DNA of 39,029 bases from Conidiobolus incongruus B7586 (taxonomy: Eukaryota > Entomophthoromycota > Entomophthoromycetes > Entomophthorales > Conidiobolaceae): the NCBI GenBank assembly GCA_000697335.1, contig JNEM01010206.1, positions 1 to 39,029 of the forward strand, given 5' to 3'. The notes below the pieces were generated by a model that saw only the letters and a program-made list of their open reading frames with translations, ran no database searches and had not been told where the DNA came from. The position numbers and the translations under genes were made by a program. Of this stretch, positions 1 to 10,091 are shown piece by piece. Every line of letters begins with the position of its first letter. Position 1 is the first letter of the stretch.

Positions 1-1929
1 ATTAAAAATATATAATTTCCTATCAACTTTGTATATATTTATTCATTTCAAACTAATAATATATTTGAAAAATCAGAAATTAAAAAATTTCTCATTATTT
101 CAAATTCAAGGTAATATATAATTTCTATATCAATAATATAAATTTTGATAAATCATAGTATATACTTATTTTGAATTTAAATTTTTCATTAAAAATTACC
201 TTAGCATAGTTATAAACTAAATTATTCAGTTGTTTATTTGTCAATTTAGGTTGAGCTTTCTCTTTATTTTGAGTTAAAAGCTTAGATATATTGTTTCAGG
301 AGTGATTAATTTTGCTATTATTCATGTTTAATTAGTATCAAGATATTATTTTATATTGACACTCAACAACATGTGTATATTTAATGAGTATTATATATAA
401 CTAAGAAAAATAATTATATTAATTTTCAGATCAACAATAGTGATAAATTATATTATTTTGAAAGTTAAAATAATTATAGAAAATTTATATATTAAAATTT
501 TTATTTAACTATAGAAATTTTAGTTAAAGCTTAAAATATTGTTATATTTATTGATTCGATGATCAATTAATAGTATATTCAAATATTTATAATGAAAATA
601 CCATGACTATGATTTAAGGTTTCTTAAAAATATATTTAAATAGCTTAATTTTTAAATAAATTATATTATCAAATATGTAGCTATATATATAATTTATTAA
701 CCAATTTCTTTGATTGTCAAAACTATATAAAAATATTACAAAAATATTTTTGATTTCTCAAGTAAATTATATCAATACCTCATAGAATTTTTTTATAATA
801 TTCTTATAATTGATCTAAATATAATATCATTCTAAAATTAACATTAATGTTTTTATACTAATTAAGTATTTATTTTTCAAGTTTTATAAGAGGAACTAGA
901 AATAACTTTGGTATAGAGCTAATATATTGCCTAAGGATGACTATCTAAAATAATATTTTTATATAGTCTTTCTTGGTAATTATCAAATATATTATTATAA
1001 TTAATGAAAATATTAATAAATTAATATTATTGCTGAATTTATTATTCTACAGTAGTTAAATCTTAGTTAATTATGAGGTATTGAGTAGCTAATTCAAAAT
1101 ATGTATTATTTTAAATTATTTTAATTAGTTATTATTGATTTTATCATATTTATAATTAAATATTAAAAATCAAATTTATATTGTCATTTATTAAATTCAT
1201 TTATAAAATAATAATAAATCTAGTGATTAAAAAAATTTTTAGCCTAAATTATATTTATTTAAAATAAGCATCAAGTATACTTAATAGCTGTAAACTCGAT
1301 TATCTATATATTTCAATTTTTTGTGATAAGTATTTTCAGTTATATTATCAATTATCACTCAAAATCTACATTTAATATAATAACATTAATAAAATTTGAA
1401 AATTTATAATTATATAATTTATTAACTGAATCACTTTAGTTAGTTGAATTTATTTAAACTTGTGATTAATTATAAAATCATATAAATTTATTAATTTTAT
1501 ATATTTTATAAAAGAAATATAATTCAATTACCTACAATAGCATCTGTTATAAATATTATATAACTTAAATATAGATTAATTTTGATGCAATATTATTATT
1601 AAATATTGAATATTATTTATTTAATTGAACAATATGCAAAATTTCAAATTTACTAATTGACGGAATTGATAATTTAATAAGAGTATATAAAGTAATAAAT
1701 TTGAAAAAAATATAACAATGAATTCAAATGATGATATTGAATATATTATAAAATATATTAACTTTTAAAGGTACCGGAATTGATAGTTGATATTAATTAA
1801 TGACTACCTATTAAATTATGAGCTATTATCCATGAAATGAGGGTAGATAATCATAATTGCAAGTATAAAAATTTGATTTAATATTAGGTTCATATTCGAT
1901 TATATTTTCAAGAAATTTGTTCAATAAAC
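1..1929. other. AT-rich intergenic DNA, no gene seen
   Basis: Very AT-rich sequence with dense stops in all frames. I see no exon-like rise in GC, no protein similarity and no clear repeat. The only structured segment is the tRNA-like piece at its right edge. Confidence 0.7.
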
Positions 1930-1990
1930 TCGAGCCACTGTTACAGCATTGGCTTTTGGAAATATAGGTTCGAATCCCGTAGATGTCGTC
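1930..1990 (+). pseudogene. tRNA-Gln(UUG)-like remnant, possibly of mitochondrial type
   Basis: The stretch has a D-arm-like part (GAGCCACTGTTACAGC), then GCATTGGCTTTTGG as in the 5' half of a Gln(UUG) anticodon arm, then an intact T-loop block GGTTCGAATCCCG. From memory this order resembles mitochondrial or bacterial tRNA-Gln more than the nuclear fungal one. The 3' half of the anticodon stem is not complementary, the T stem has a mismatch, and no 5' acceptor strand pairs with the bases after the T arm. I therefore read it as a decayed tRNA, perhaps from a nuclear copy of mitochondrial DNA. It could also be chance. Confidence 0.3.
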
Positions 1991-3054
1991 AACATATATT
2001 TTCCAATATTTACTCACTTGCTATCTTGTACAATTCCACACTATCCAATAAAGAAGCCATATTATTAGAAATTAGATACAAATTATTTCAAATTAAAATT
2101 AAAATTAAAATATATATTCCTACTATACTTTTTAAAAAAGTTCTTATACCAATAAATTTTTAAATAATTGAAAATTCAAATAATACAGAATTTAATGTTT
2201 TTTAATAGAATATAGATTTCCACATTGATAATATATTATTTCATTCAATATATTTTGCTATTAAATTTCAAATTTATTAGGATAGTGGAGGCTCCGGATC
2301 GTGAGTCAGTAGGTTTTTTCCAATTCCTAAACTACTGTTAACTTTATTTTAAAATAAATATTAAAATTCATTTAATTTAAAAGATTGAAAAATCAAATTT
2401 TATTAAAAATTATATACTATATCGAATTTGAAAGTTAAATGCGAAAACTTATTATAGTAGCCAGAATAGAAATTGGTTAATTAATATCTTATCTCTATTA
2501 TTTAGTGATGATTATTCATTTTAATTATTATTTAGTATTCAGTATTGGAAAAAATATTTTTCTGGGGTAACTTGATTCTGATATATTAAGTTTTAACTGA
2601 TTGAATGTAATGAAAAGCAAAGTTATTAATCATTCAAGTGATTAATAATTCATTCTTATAGTGTTATACTTATCTAATAAAATTGATTATTCCAGATATA
2701 TCTATATAAATTAGTGGATAATATGAGGTTTTTATATATGATTAACCATCAAATTCTGTCAAATTTTTAATGACCTGTTTTGATATTTATGCAAAATTTA
2801 ATTTAAACCCAAGTGACTTAATTTTAGTTGCACCAATCATATTTAAATCCCCGAGAATATTATTTTCGTTTTGGAGTGAAGTCATCAAATATTAGATATA
2901 TAATTGCTTTACTTCTGTATCATTATCTCTTAGTATTTTATTATTTTTCGCTATCAAGGAAAGTAAAGTACAAAGTAATTATTATTTAAACTTATCTTCA
3001 ATATTGATTTATATTGTTTTATATTGATTAAACTATCATATTTTTATATCACTA
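1991..3054. other. Intergenic DNA
   Basis: AT-rich, without supported genes. A short GC-richer islet lies at about 2281-2330, with no recognised identity. The last 200 bases contain pyrimidine runs and presumably the promoter of the gene starting at 3055. Confidence 0.6.
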
Positions 3055-3492
3055 ATGTTACAATCAGATCAAGAATCTATACCTAGAATGACTACAACTT
3101 GGAAGTGGCTTTTCAATCCAATCCACTTTTCCGAAGCTACCAGATTTGTTCTCGACACTATAAAACATAGAAGAAGAGTGGTTATCAGCTCTATAAAATG
3201 GGCTTTTAAAGCGACGCTGACATTCCTATTCCTAATATGCTTTATCTCTTACAGATTATTATATTATTCTTCAAAAATGGCACTCCAAGCTGCAACCTTC
3301 TTATACAGCCAAGTATCCTACTATCTCACCTGGTCCTATTTGAATTCCACTTTCAAAAGTCTCGCTTCTGTTATTATATTCGTAATACACATCATTTTGT
3401 CCCTTCTTTTAAATATGATTTGCATGATTATTCTTTTGCTCCGTCTTTTCGTCTATATAATCGATTATTATGCCGTATTTGAATTGGAATAA
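3055..3492 (+). CDS. Orphan membrane protein, two hydrophobic segments
   Basis: A 145-residue reading frame starting MLQSDQES. A second in-frame ATG at residue 12 could also be the start. I do not recognise the family. A basic stretch (residues 36-41, KHRRRV) precedes a hydrophobic segment at about residues 50-72. A second, longer hydrophobic stretch covers about residues 102-138 and may hold one or two membrane spans. The exon is clearly less AT-rich than its surroundings, which supports real coding. Oddly, the same frame stays open for 36 more codons of similar composition after the TAA at 3490-3492, up to a TAA at 3601-3603. The gene may therefore carry a nonsense change, use read-through, or be mis-sequenced. 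No splice pair of normal size removes the stop. Resemblance to the N-terminal part of seipin-like proteins is too weak to claim. Confidence 0.55.
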   Translation: MLQSDQESIPRMTTTWKWLFNPIHFSEATRFVLDTIKHRRRVVISSIKWAFKATLTFLFLICFISYRLLYYSSKMALQAATFLYSQVSYYLTWSYLNSTFKSLASVIIFVIHIILSLLLNMICMIILLLRLFVYIIDYYAVFELE

Positions 3493-3603
3493 TTTCAAGA
3501 GAGTAGCTCGTACTTTTCAAATCTGTATAGCTATGGTATCCCGTTTGAATCCATTCAAATTCTGCTCAAGGATCGGGGCCCGGAATTGACTTTATGCCTC
3601 TAA
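3493..3603 (+). other. In-frame coding-like extension after the stop of the 3055 gene
   Basis: Thirty-six open codons directly follow the TAA in the same frame and end in TAA at 3601-3603. The stretch is much GC-richer than the flanking DNA and translates to an ordinary mixed composition, including YGIPFESIQILLKDRGPEL. This suggests it is or was part of the protein. Whether it is translated cannot be told from the sequence. Confidence 0.45.
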
Positions 3604-4066
3604 TTTTCCTCATTATTCATTGTAATTTTAATCATTTTTTATATTGCATTTGAATAAAAATTTAATCAAATTTATAATTAAAATAGTTAGATTTCATTTA
3701 ATATAAAAAAAATAATATAAATTGGATTAACATAGTGATATGAATTAAAATATTATAGCTATTAATTATACTTCATAATAGTGTACAAATCCAGCATCTT
3801 GTTAAATAAAATTTCTAAGTTTGAATTCACTGCTCAAATATTAATGCTTGAATTCAACTGAATTAATTTGTGTTTGAGGATAACTGAATATATTATCTTA
3901 TGTTTAATATTGATTAATGAACTTGAAAAAGTTTGTTAACTACTCTCAATAGGTGAGATATAAAGAAATCTTTATATCATAGCCTTGTCTTTAAAATATA
4001 ATTGATAGTTCTCTTTTTAATGCCTTCTTATAATAGTCAACTATCAATTCTTTTGCCTTATAAATA
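3604..4066. other. Intergenic DNA up to the mariner element
   Basis: AT-rich, no gene. It presumably includes the 3' end of the upstream transcript. The TA at 4065-4066 is the left target duplication of the transposon. Confidence 0.6.
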
Positions 4067-5374
4067 TTACTATAGAATTGAAGAAATGGGAAATTTTTTA
4101 ATTTCTGATTTTTCAAACATATTATTAGTTTCAAATAAACAAATATATACAAAACAAATAAGAAAATAAATAGTTTTGAATTATATATATATAATAATTT
4201 TTTTTATAAAAAAATTAATTTTTTAAAATTAGTTATTTAATTTAATTATACTTAAACTAAATAGTAACCATCAAAAGTTTTTTATTTTAGTATTAGTAAA
4301 ACTTAACCACAAACACTTTAAAATTATTTAAAATTTACAAACAGCTTTTGGTAATAGAATATTATTTAAATTAACAATTTATTGCTAGGTAAATTATTTT
4401 AAAGCTAGGAAAAAAACTACCTAAAACCTATTAAAATCTAAAAGATTAATTTTAACTATTATTTTTTTAATTGTTAATAAAATAAAAAATTATATTGAAA
4501 AGCACTTTTTTATTTTAATTAAAAAACTATTAAAACATTTTAATATTAGTTACATAAGTATTTTATATATATTAAAGTTTAAATTAAAATTAATTAATAA
4601 AAATATAAAATAGATACTTTATAATTTAACTAAAACTTAAAAAAAACTAGAGTAGCTATTATTAAACAAAACTTACTAAGGTATAACTAGAAACTAAAGC
4701 TTTTATAATAAATTATTATAATTAATAAATCTTAAATTTTTTTGTATAATCTTTTATTAAAATATAAATTAAAATGTTAAATTAAGTTAAATCAACCCTT
4801 TTTATAAATTCCTTTAAATAAACACTTTATTAATAAGTGAATATTAATTGTAATAATAGATTATAATAACATATGCTATTTTTATTTAGTTCTTAAAAGA
4901 AAATTTATTAATAGTAAACTTTATATTTTTTTTTAAATAAAACTATTTTTAATTGGTATTTTTAATATAATTTAAAAAAACCTATTATTTTGTATAATAA
5001 TTATAAAATACATAAATCTAAAGTTATAAAAAACTTTCTAATTAAAAATAACTAGAAAAAACTACTACATCTAGTATATTCTTTAGATTATAACCTATAT
5101 AACTATAATTGTTTTAGGCAATTAAAGAACTTGTTTATAGGAAAGAAAATTTCTACAGGAAAATTTAATTGGTTTATAAAATATTAAATTTTAGTCTTTA
5201 ATAAAAAGAATTATTTTTTAGGTGTTAGATCTTTGTTAAAAGTATAGCAAAAAGTTATTAGAAATAAAAGAAATTATTAATTTTATATTATATATTTATT
5301 TTTACTTTTTATATATTAAAATCTTTATTTTTTTTCAATCACAAAAAATTCCCATTATTTAAATTACAAAGTAA
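4067..5374 (+). mobile_element. Mariner-type (Tc1/mariner, DD34D) DNA transposon, decayed, copy 1
   Basis: The 1308-bp element is flanked by TA on both sides (4065-4066 and 5375-5376), the target duplication of Tc1/mariner elements. The left end TTACTATAGAATTGAAG and the inverted right end TTACTTTGTAATTTAAA are imperfect terminal inverted repeats of about 33 bp that share a core AATGGGAA. It is homologous over its whole length to 27815-29132. Family assignment rests on the better-preserved copy, which shows the mariner helix-turn-helix and DD34D motifs. In this copy the transposase frame is broken by many stops and is even more AT-rich than copy 2. It is surely inactive. Confidence 0.9.
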
Positions 5375-6156
5375 TAATATTTCAAATAACTATCACAATA
5401 AATCTAAAATTATTAATTATCTTATAATTGTTATTTGTAAAATTAACTGATTATTTAAAATTTTCTTAAATAATATAAGGAAGTCCTAAAATTATCAAAG
5501 GTAGAAAATGCATTTGTATAAAATTTTTAACTTCAACTATTTTGATAATATATTTTAAAATAAATTCATTATTAGCTAAATTCATAGAATTATTATAAAA
5601 TTTGATTAATATTTTATAGTAGATTCCTTGTAATACTTCTGTAAGATAATTCATTTGAATTGGATTAATATTTAAAATTTTCAAAAATCGAAATTACATA
5701 ACTCTATATAATAAATTTTATATAACTACTATCCAAAATCATATTCCAGTAACTTGAAATTACCACAATCACTATAGGAGTAATCATCACAACTGAATAG
5801 TTTGATAGAAAAAGAGATTTTTAATAAAATAATTTACCAAAAAAGATACGTTAATATACATTGATATTGGAGAATGGTAAAGGGTTATATTATTTGAGAC
5901 TACTGAAAAAATTCTTTTATTAACTCCATATCATATATTTCCTCTATTTTTTATCTTTTTAGGAATAGATATGATGAAGATGAAAGTCAAATTTAATTAT
6001 ATATAGTCGCATTAATGCATGATTTAGGGATAAATTCCAAAACGATTTTCAATTTTATGGCAGCAAATTAAATATTTAAAACAATCTAAAGGATTGTACA
6101 ATTAATAAACTAAAATCAGAATTAGAAATATAGTAATAAATTATAATATTTTTTAT
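5375..6156. other. Intergenic DNA with a possible gene relic
   Basis: AT-rich. Apart from the doubtful reading frame at 5466-5684 (- strand) I see nothing supported. The right end holds the 3' flank of the secreted-protein gene. Confidence 0.5.
5466..5684 (-). pseudogene. Doubtful 72-codon frame, possible membrane-protein relic
   Basis: A 72-residue open frame with a hydrophobic end (FLPLIILGLPYII). Upstream on the same strand, at about 5710-5800, another short run of hydrophobic codons is interrupted by stops. Together these could be the remains of a multi-span membrane protein; the end resembles helix 6 of a 7TM receptor only vaguely. In such AT-rich DNA an open frame of this size can arise by chance, so confidence is low. 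Confidence 0.18.
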
Positions 6157-6579
6157 TCATTGAATAGGATTCAATCCAAAGGAGTTGCCACCAGTTACTG
6201 GGTTGGGGTTGCTATCAAATGATGTATGTGAATCATCGTCACCATTACCAACAAAAAATGGAATAAAATTGCTAAAGAAGCCACTAATTTCACCCAATGT
6301 TTGCATAAAAACTGAAGGGTTCAAATAATTACGGAACGGTCCAATATTCTTAGGGCCAATACTAGGAATAAGAGGTGGTAATGGTTTCTGGGTTGGTCTT
6401 TCATTGCTTTGTGGCTGAAATGGGTGATTATTACTTGAATTTGGTGACGGAGTTTGGACCTGAACAGGAGCATGTGGTAGAGCTTGATCATCTCCTTGAG
6501 GATTGAAAATCCCAAATAGAGGGCTTGCAGCTAAGACAGATGCAAAATAAATATGAGCAATATTTTTGATAGAAACCAT
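6157..6579 (-). CDS. Small secreted protein rich in Pro, Asn and Ser
   Basis: A single-exon gene for 140 residues. The N-terminus has a basic start (K5) followed by a hydrophobic core (about residues 7-18, IAHIYFASVLAA) and small residues suited to signal-peptidase cleavage near residue 19. The mature part has a low-complexity region (about residues 28-80) rich in P, N, Q and S, then a short hydrophobic patch (FFSNFIPFFVG, about residues 101-111), then an Asn/Gly/Pro-rich tail. There are no cysteines, so it is not a typical cysteine-rich effector. A TATA-like box lies about 70 bases upstream. I do not recognise a family; a secreted or cell-wall-associated role is inferred from the signal peptide and composition. 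Codon composition and the clean frame support a real gene. Confidence 0.7.
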   Translation of the reverse strand: MVSIKNIAHIYFASVLAASPLFGIFNPQGDDQALPHAPVQVQTPSPNSSNNHPFQPQSNERPTQKPLPPLIPSIGPKNIGPFRNYLNPSVFMQTLGEISGFFSNFIPFFVGNGDDDSHTSFDSNPNPVTGGNSFGLNPIQ

Positions 6580-6650
6580 TTTCTAAACTCAAATATGAAT
6601 GGTAATGTTAAGATATACAATTTGTTGGTTTAAATAGATTTCATGACTGC

Positions 6651-6660
6651 TTTTATATAT
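6651..6660 (-). promoter_or_regulatory. TATA-like box of the secreted-protein gene
   Basis: TATATAAAAG on the minus strand, about 70 bases upstream of the ATG at 6579, a reasonable place for a TATA element. In AT-rich DNA such matches also occur by chance. Confidence 0.35.
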
Positions 6661-7839
6661 ACAAATTATTAATTAAAAAACAAACAGCCGATATGATATT
6701 TTTATGCCCTTTAATAAACCTTGACAATCAATAATTAATTCATCTTCCGATATTTATAATTTGGTATTTTTTAATAACTAAAATCATAAGCACTTTTAAC
6801 GATCAATGAAATATATAGTACCATATCACAGTGTTAATTTGATCTTTAAGACAATGATAGACTAAAAAATTCACATGTGCATTCATTTCATTTAATATTT
6901 TATCATATATTAGAAAATAACAGATAAGTCACTATTTTCAACTCAATATTGAAAATATTGTGGTAATTTGTAAATTTGATAGATTACAAAAAATAATCTT
7001 ATAACCTCTTGCTTTATGCTTAATAATTTTACCTAGTTGTAATGATTCTATCATAAACATTTAATTATGATAATGATAATATTAACAACTCTATTCCACT
7101 CTAATCAATTTGAAAATATACTTTATGACAGAATGATATTAAAATATATTTTTTTGAATACTATTAATAATTATCTAATAAACAGATGCTAATAAAAATA
7201 ATTTAATAAATTTCAAGTAATTTGAAAACTGTCAAATTAAAAAAAGTTAGATAAAAATGTATAGGAATAAATTTCTTTTTTAAGTAATGATCATTTCACT
7301 TCCATAATAATTGCATGTATGTAGATTATATCCCTCTGATTATTACGATAATCGATGCATATTGTATTTAACTAATTTTGACTATATAAATTTTGAAATA
7401 TATTGTCATTGTTAAAGATATAACCTGACAGTATAGACGTATTTTGCTTTTTTTGATCTTCAATAGTTTCATACAGCATAGTATTCAGTTATTCAGTTAT
7501 TGAGCTCTTTTATTGACTTTGACAATATAGAAATATCATCAATGGTTGACAAAGGTGAGCGTTATTTCAATTACAATGTTAAATTAATTGCTAAAAATTT
7601 TCTAGCTTATGTATTAGACTTGTATTAATTATGTGCATTATATAATTTTCATTGATGTAATCAATAACTAGATATTTTTGGTATTCGATACCTATAATAT
7701 AAGTAAAAAATTTACTATATAGTTTATTTTTCAAGTTTTCAGTATAGATTTTCATCTCTAACTAAATAAACACTTATCAATTTTTGAATTGACTAAATAG
7801 GTTTTTCTGGCATATAATTCATAAATAAATGTTATATAT
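6661..7839. other. Intergenic DNA left of the first solo LTR
   Basis: AT-rich with no supported gene. At 7542 an ATG followed by four codons and GTGAGC could imitate a tiny first exon, but no continuing exon was found. The ATAT at 7836-7839 is the left target duplication of the LTR. Confidence 0.55.
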
Positions 7840-8173
7840 TGCAAGGCTTCTGGAAAGTAGTCTTGCGATAAAGATCACGTGAGCTCGATGAAACGGGCCA
7901 AAGAAGGCTAACTAGATACTTTAGAGGAGTTTTATTAAAATAGCAAGATCTAGGGCTTGGCCCTGATCGAAGTGATCCCCCAGCAAATATCTGTCCAGTG
8001 ACTATTTTATAGTGTGGTTGATCCTTGGCCAATGTGTTGAGGCTCCAGCTTCTGCTATAGTCTGGAATTTTCCATTGTGCAAGGGTTGTTCCTGATATTT
8101 GTGAGTGGATTACATCTGGAATCTTGACGGACGGTTAAAATTGAAAGGCGAGCGGACCTCCCGATCCGCGACA
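7840..8173 (-). mobile_element. Solo LTR, probably Ty3/Gypsy-like (fossil)
   Basis: A sharply bounded 334-bp block, far GC-richer than its surroundings. Read on the minus strand it begins TGTCGCGG and ends TTGCA (TG...CA), and ATAT repeats at both sides (7836-7839 and 8174-8177) as a short target duplication. It holds a TATA-like element followed by a TAATAAA-like signal in the order expected of an LTR. No internal region is attached, so it is a solo LTR left by recombination. The TGTCRCG start is typical of Ty3/Gypsy LTRs, and length and ends match the block at 35464-35799, though the interiors differ. Age cannot be estimated from one copy. Confidence 0.7.
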
Positions 8174-10091
8174 ATATTAAACTATTATTGTTATCAATAA
8201 CGTGATATGTAATACAAATTTTTCTATATCAATTAATATACATTTTTTAAGTTCTAAATTTAAATAAATGCCACTTAAATAATTAGTTCAGTGTATTTGA
8301 TATTACACTATGAATAATTCTTTGAAAAAGTATATATTATTGATATATCATTTAATTTTGTCCACTCATGAAAATTTTTCACTAATTTAATTGAGGTATT
8401 TGGATATTTGAAAGGTTTTTAATAATGAAATACTAACTCCAGGAATTTCAATTAGCTAAATATAGCAAAAGATAAAGATTTAAATAACAGTCATTATTTA
8501 TTATAATTATTATTAAAAGTTAATAAGTAGAGTATAAATAATTCGATTTCCATATAATACGCACAGTTAATATGAGTATTTAAAAGGATTATATAAGTAC
8601 AAAGATATACAATGATTCTCATTTCTTCAATTGATAAATATAGAATTTGTAGTGAAAAGAAAAGATAAACAAAATTGCAAGTTAGATAATTACACTATTT
8701 CATTAATGAAATCTGTCAAATTTAATTGTTTCGATTATAATACCTAGAAGTTTATTTATACCTCTATTATAAGGGTGAATGGGAAATATTCGTTTAATTG
8801 AAATAAAAAAATTTTACAATGAGATGTATGCTATAGAATACTAGCCAAGTGTACTTTAGGTTGTATTCTGAATAACAAATAATTATACATTTAAATTATT
8901 TGATCCAGATAAAAATAAATCTACTTTATAATTAAATAATATATATTCAATATATTCGTGTTATTGATATACTTTAATATTGAATTGAAACAATTTAATT
9001 CAAATGAAATATTCAGTCTATTAAGTTAAATAATTATAATTATAGGAGATTGGCTAATAAAAATATTATATTTCATAGATATAAATTAAATATTGCAAAT
9101 ATATATATATATATATATATATTATAAATTTCAATCAAAATTTAACTCAACAAACGATCAAATAATGAAAAATTAAATCATAACCAATTCTATAATTACA
9201 ACATAATAACTGTTTATGACGTAATGATTTATATATAAAAACTAATTTAATATATTTTTTCTATAATTTTATATATTTAATATTGATATTTTCATTCCAA
9301 AAAATTAAAATTATTTTTATTGGTTATTATTCTTAATATTAATTTAATATTAAAATTACCAATATAATAATAGTAAATTCATTGATATTAATATTATTTA
9401 TAAAATAATAGTCATTTAAATTTATTTTAAGAATATTAAAGACATTATATACTCAAAAATTTAAAAATTTATCAATATTGTTATTCTAAATTAATTTTCA
9501 GTTAATATTAATTAATACTAGATGAAAATATATTTAAATGGATTATAACCTTAAAAATAGAATATAATTTTCAATATTGGTTGAATAACAAAGGTATTAC
9601 CAATGATATTTAATTGAATATAATTATCTTTTATTACAAAATCACTTATTAAAGTGTACTATTTTAATCTCGGCATTAAATTTTTATATCTTTTTCTTTT
9701 ACTTTATACCTATTAAATGCTATTGTAATATTTCGGATGAAACCATCATTAACACCTATATTTTCTATAAATATATATCAGCTATTTACATATTAATATA
9801 TTTTTTCAAAGTTATTAATGTTTAATATTGTTAAATATTTAATAATTCATTTTTATAGTTAAAATTAATATATTATTAAACAAAGATAAAATGATTTGAT
9901 TTTAAATTAAATAAAAATAAGACTAATTTTTAATAAAAAAGAATAGATATCATTATCAACTTAATAATAATAATAAAGTAGAAATATTAATAGTAGATGA
10001 TTAAGAACAACAGATGATTATTTAATTTTTTGCTATTCGATAATGATATATATATACGCATGCTGAATTGAGATGGTGAAATCAGCCAGTC
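8174..10091. other. AT-rich intergenic DNA
   Basis: Nearly 2 kb without any exon-like stretch on either strand. It contains an (AT)n microsatellite at 9099-9122. I see nothing else. Confidence 0.65.
9099..9122. repeat. (AT)n microsatellite
   Basis: About twelve uninterrupted AT units in intergenic DNA. Confidence 0.9.

Noticed and set aside
3475-3506. A short intron that would remove the stop of the 3055 gene
   Set aside because: It would be only about 32 nt, well below all other introns here, and would shift the frame into an early stop.
7542-7562. Possible tiny first exon (ATG, four codons, GTGAGC donor)
   Set aside because: No exon in a matching phase follows before the LTR; the downstream DNA is intergenic in character.
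7832-8032. 66-codon frame on the minus strand
   Set aside because: It lies inside the first solo LTR and shows no protein similarity; its openness follows from the higher GC content.
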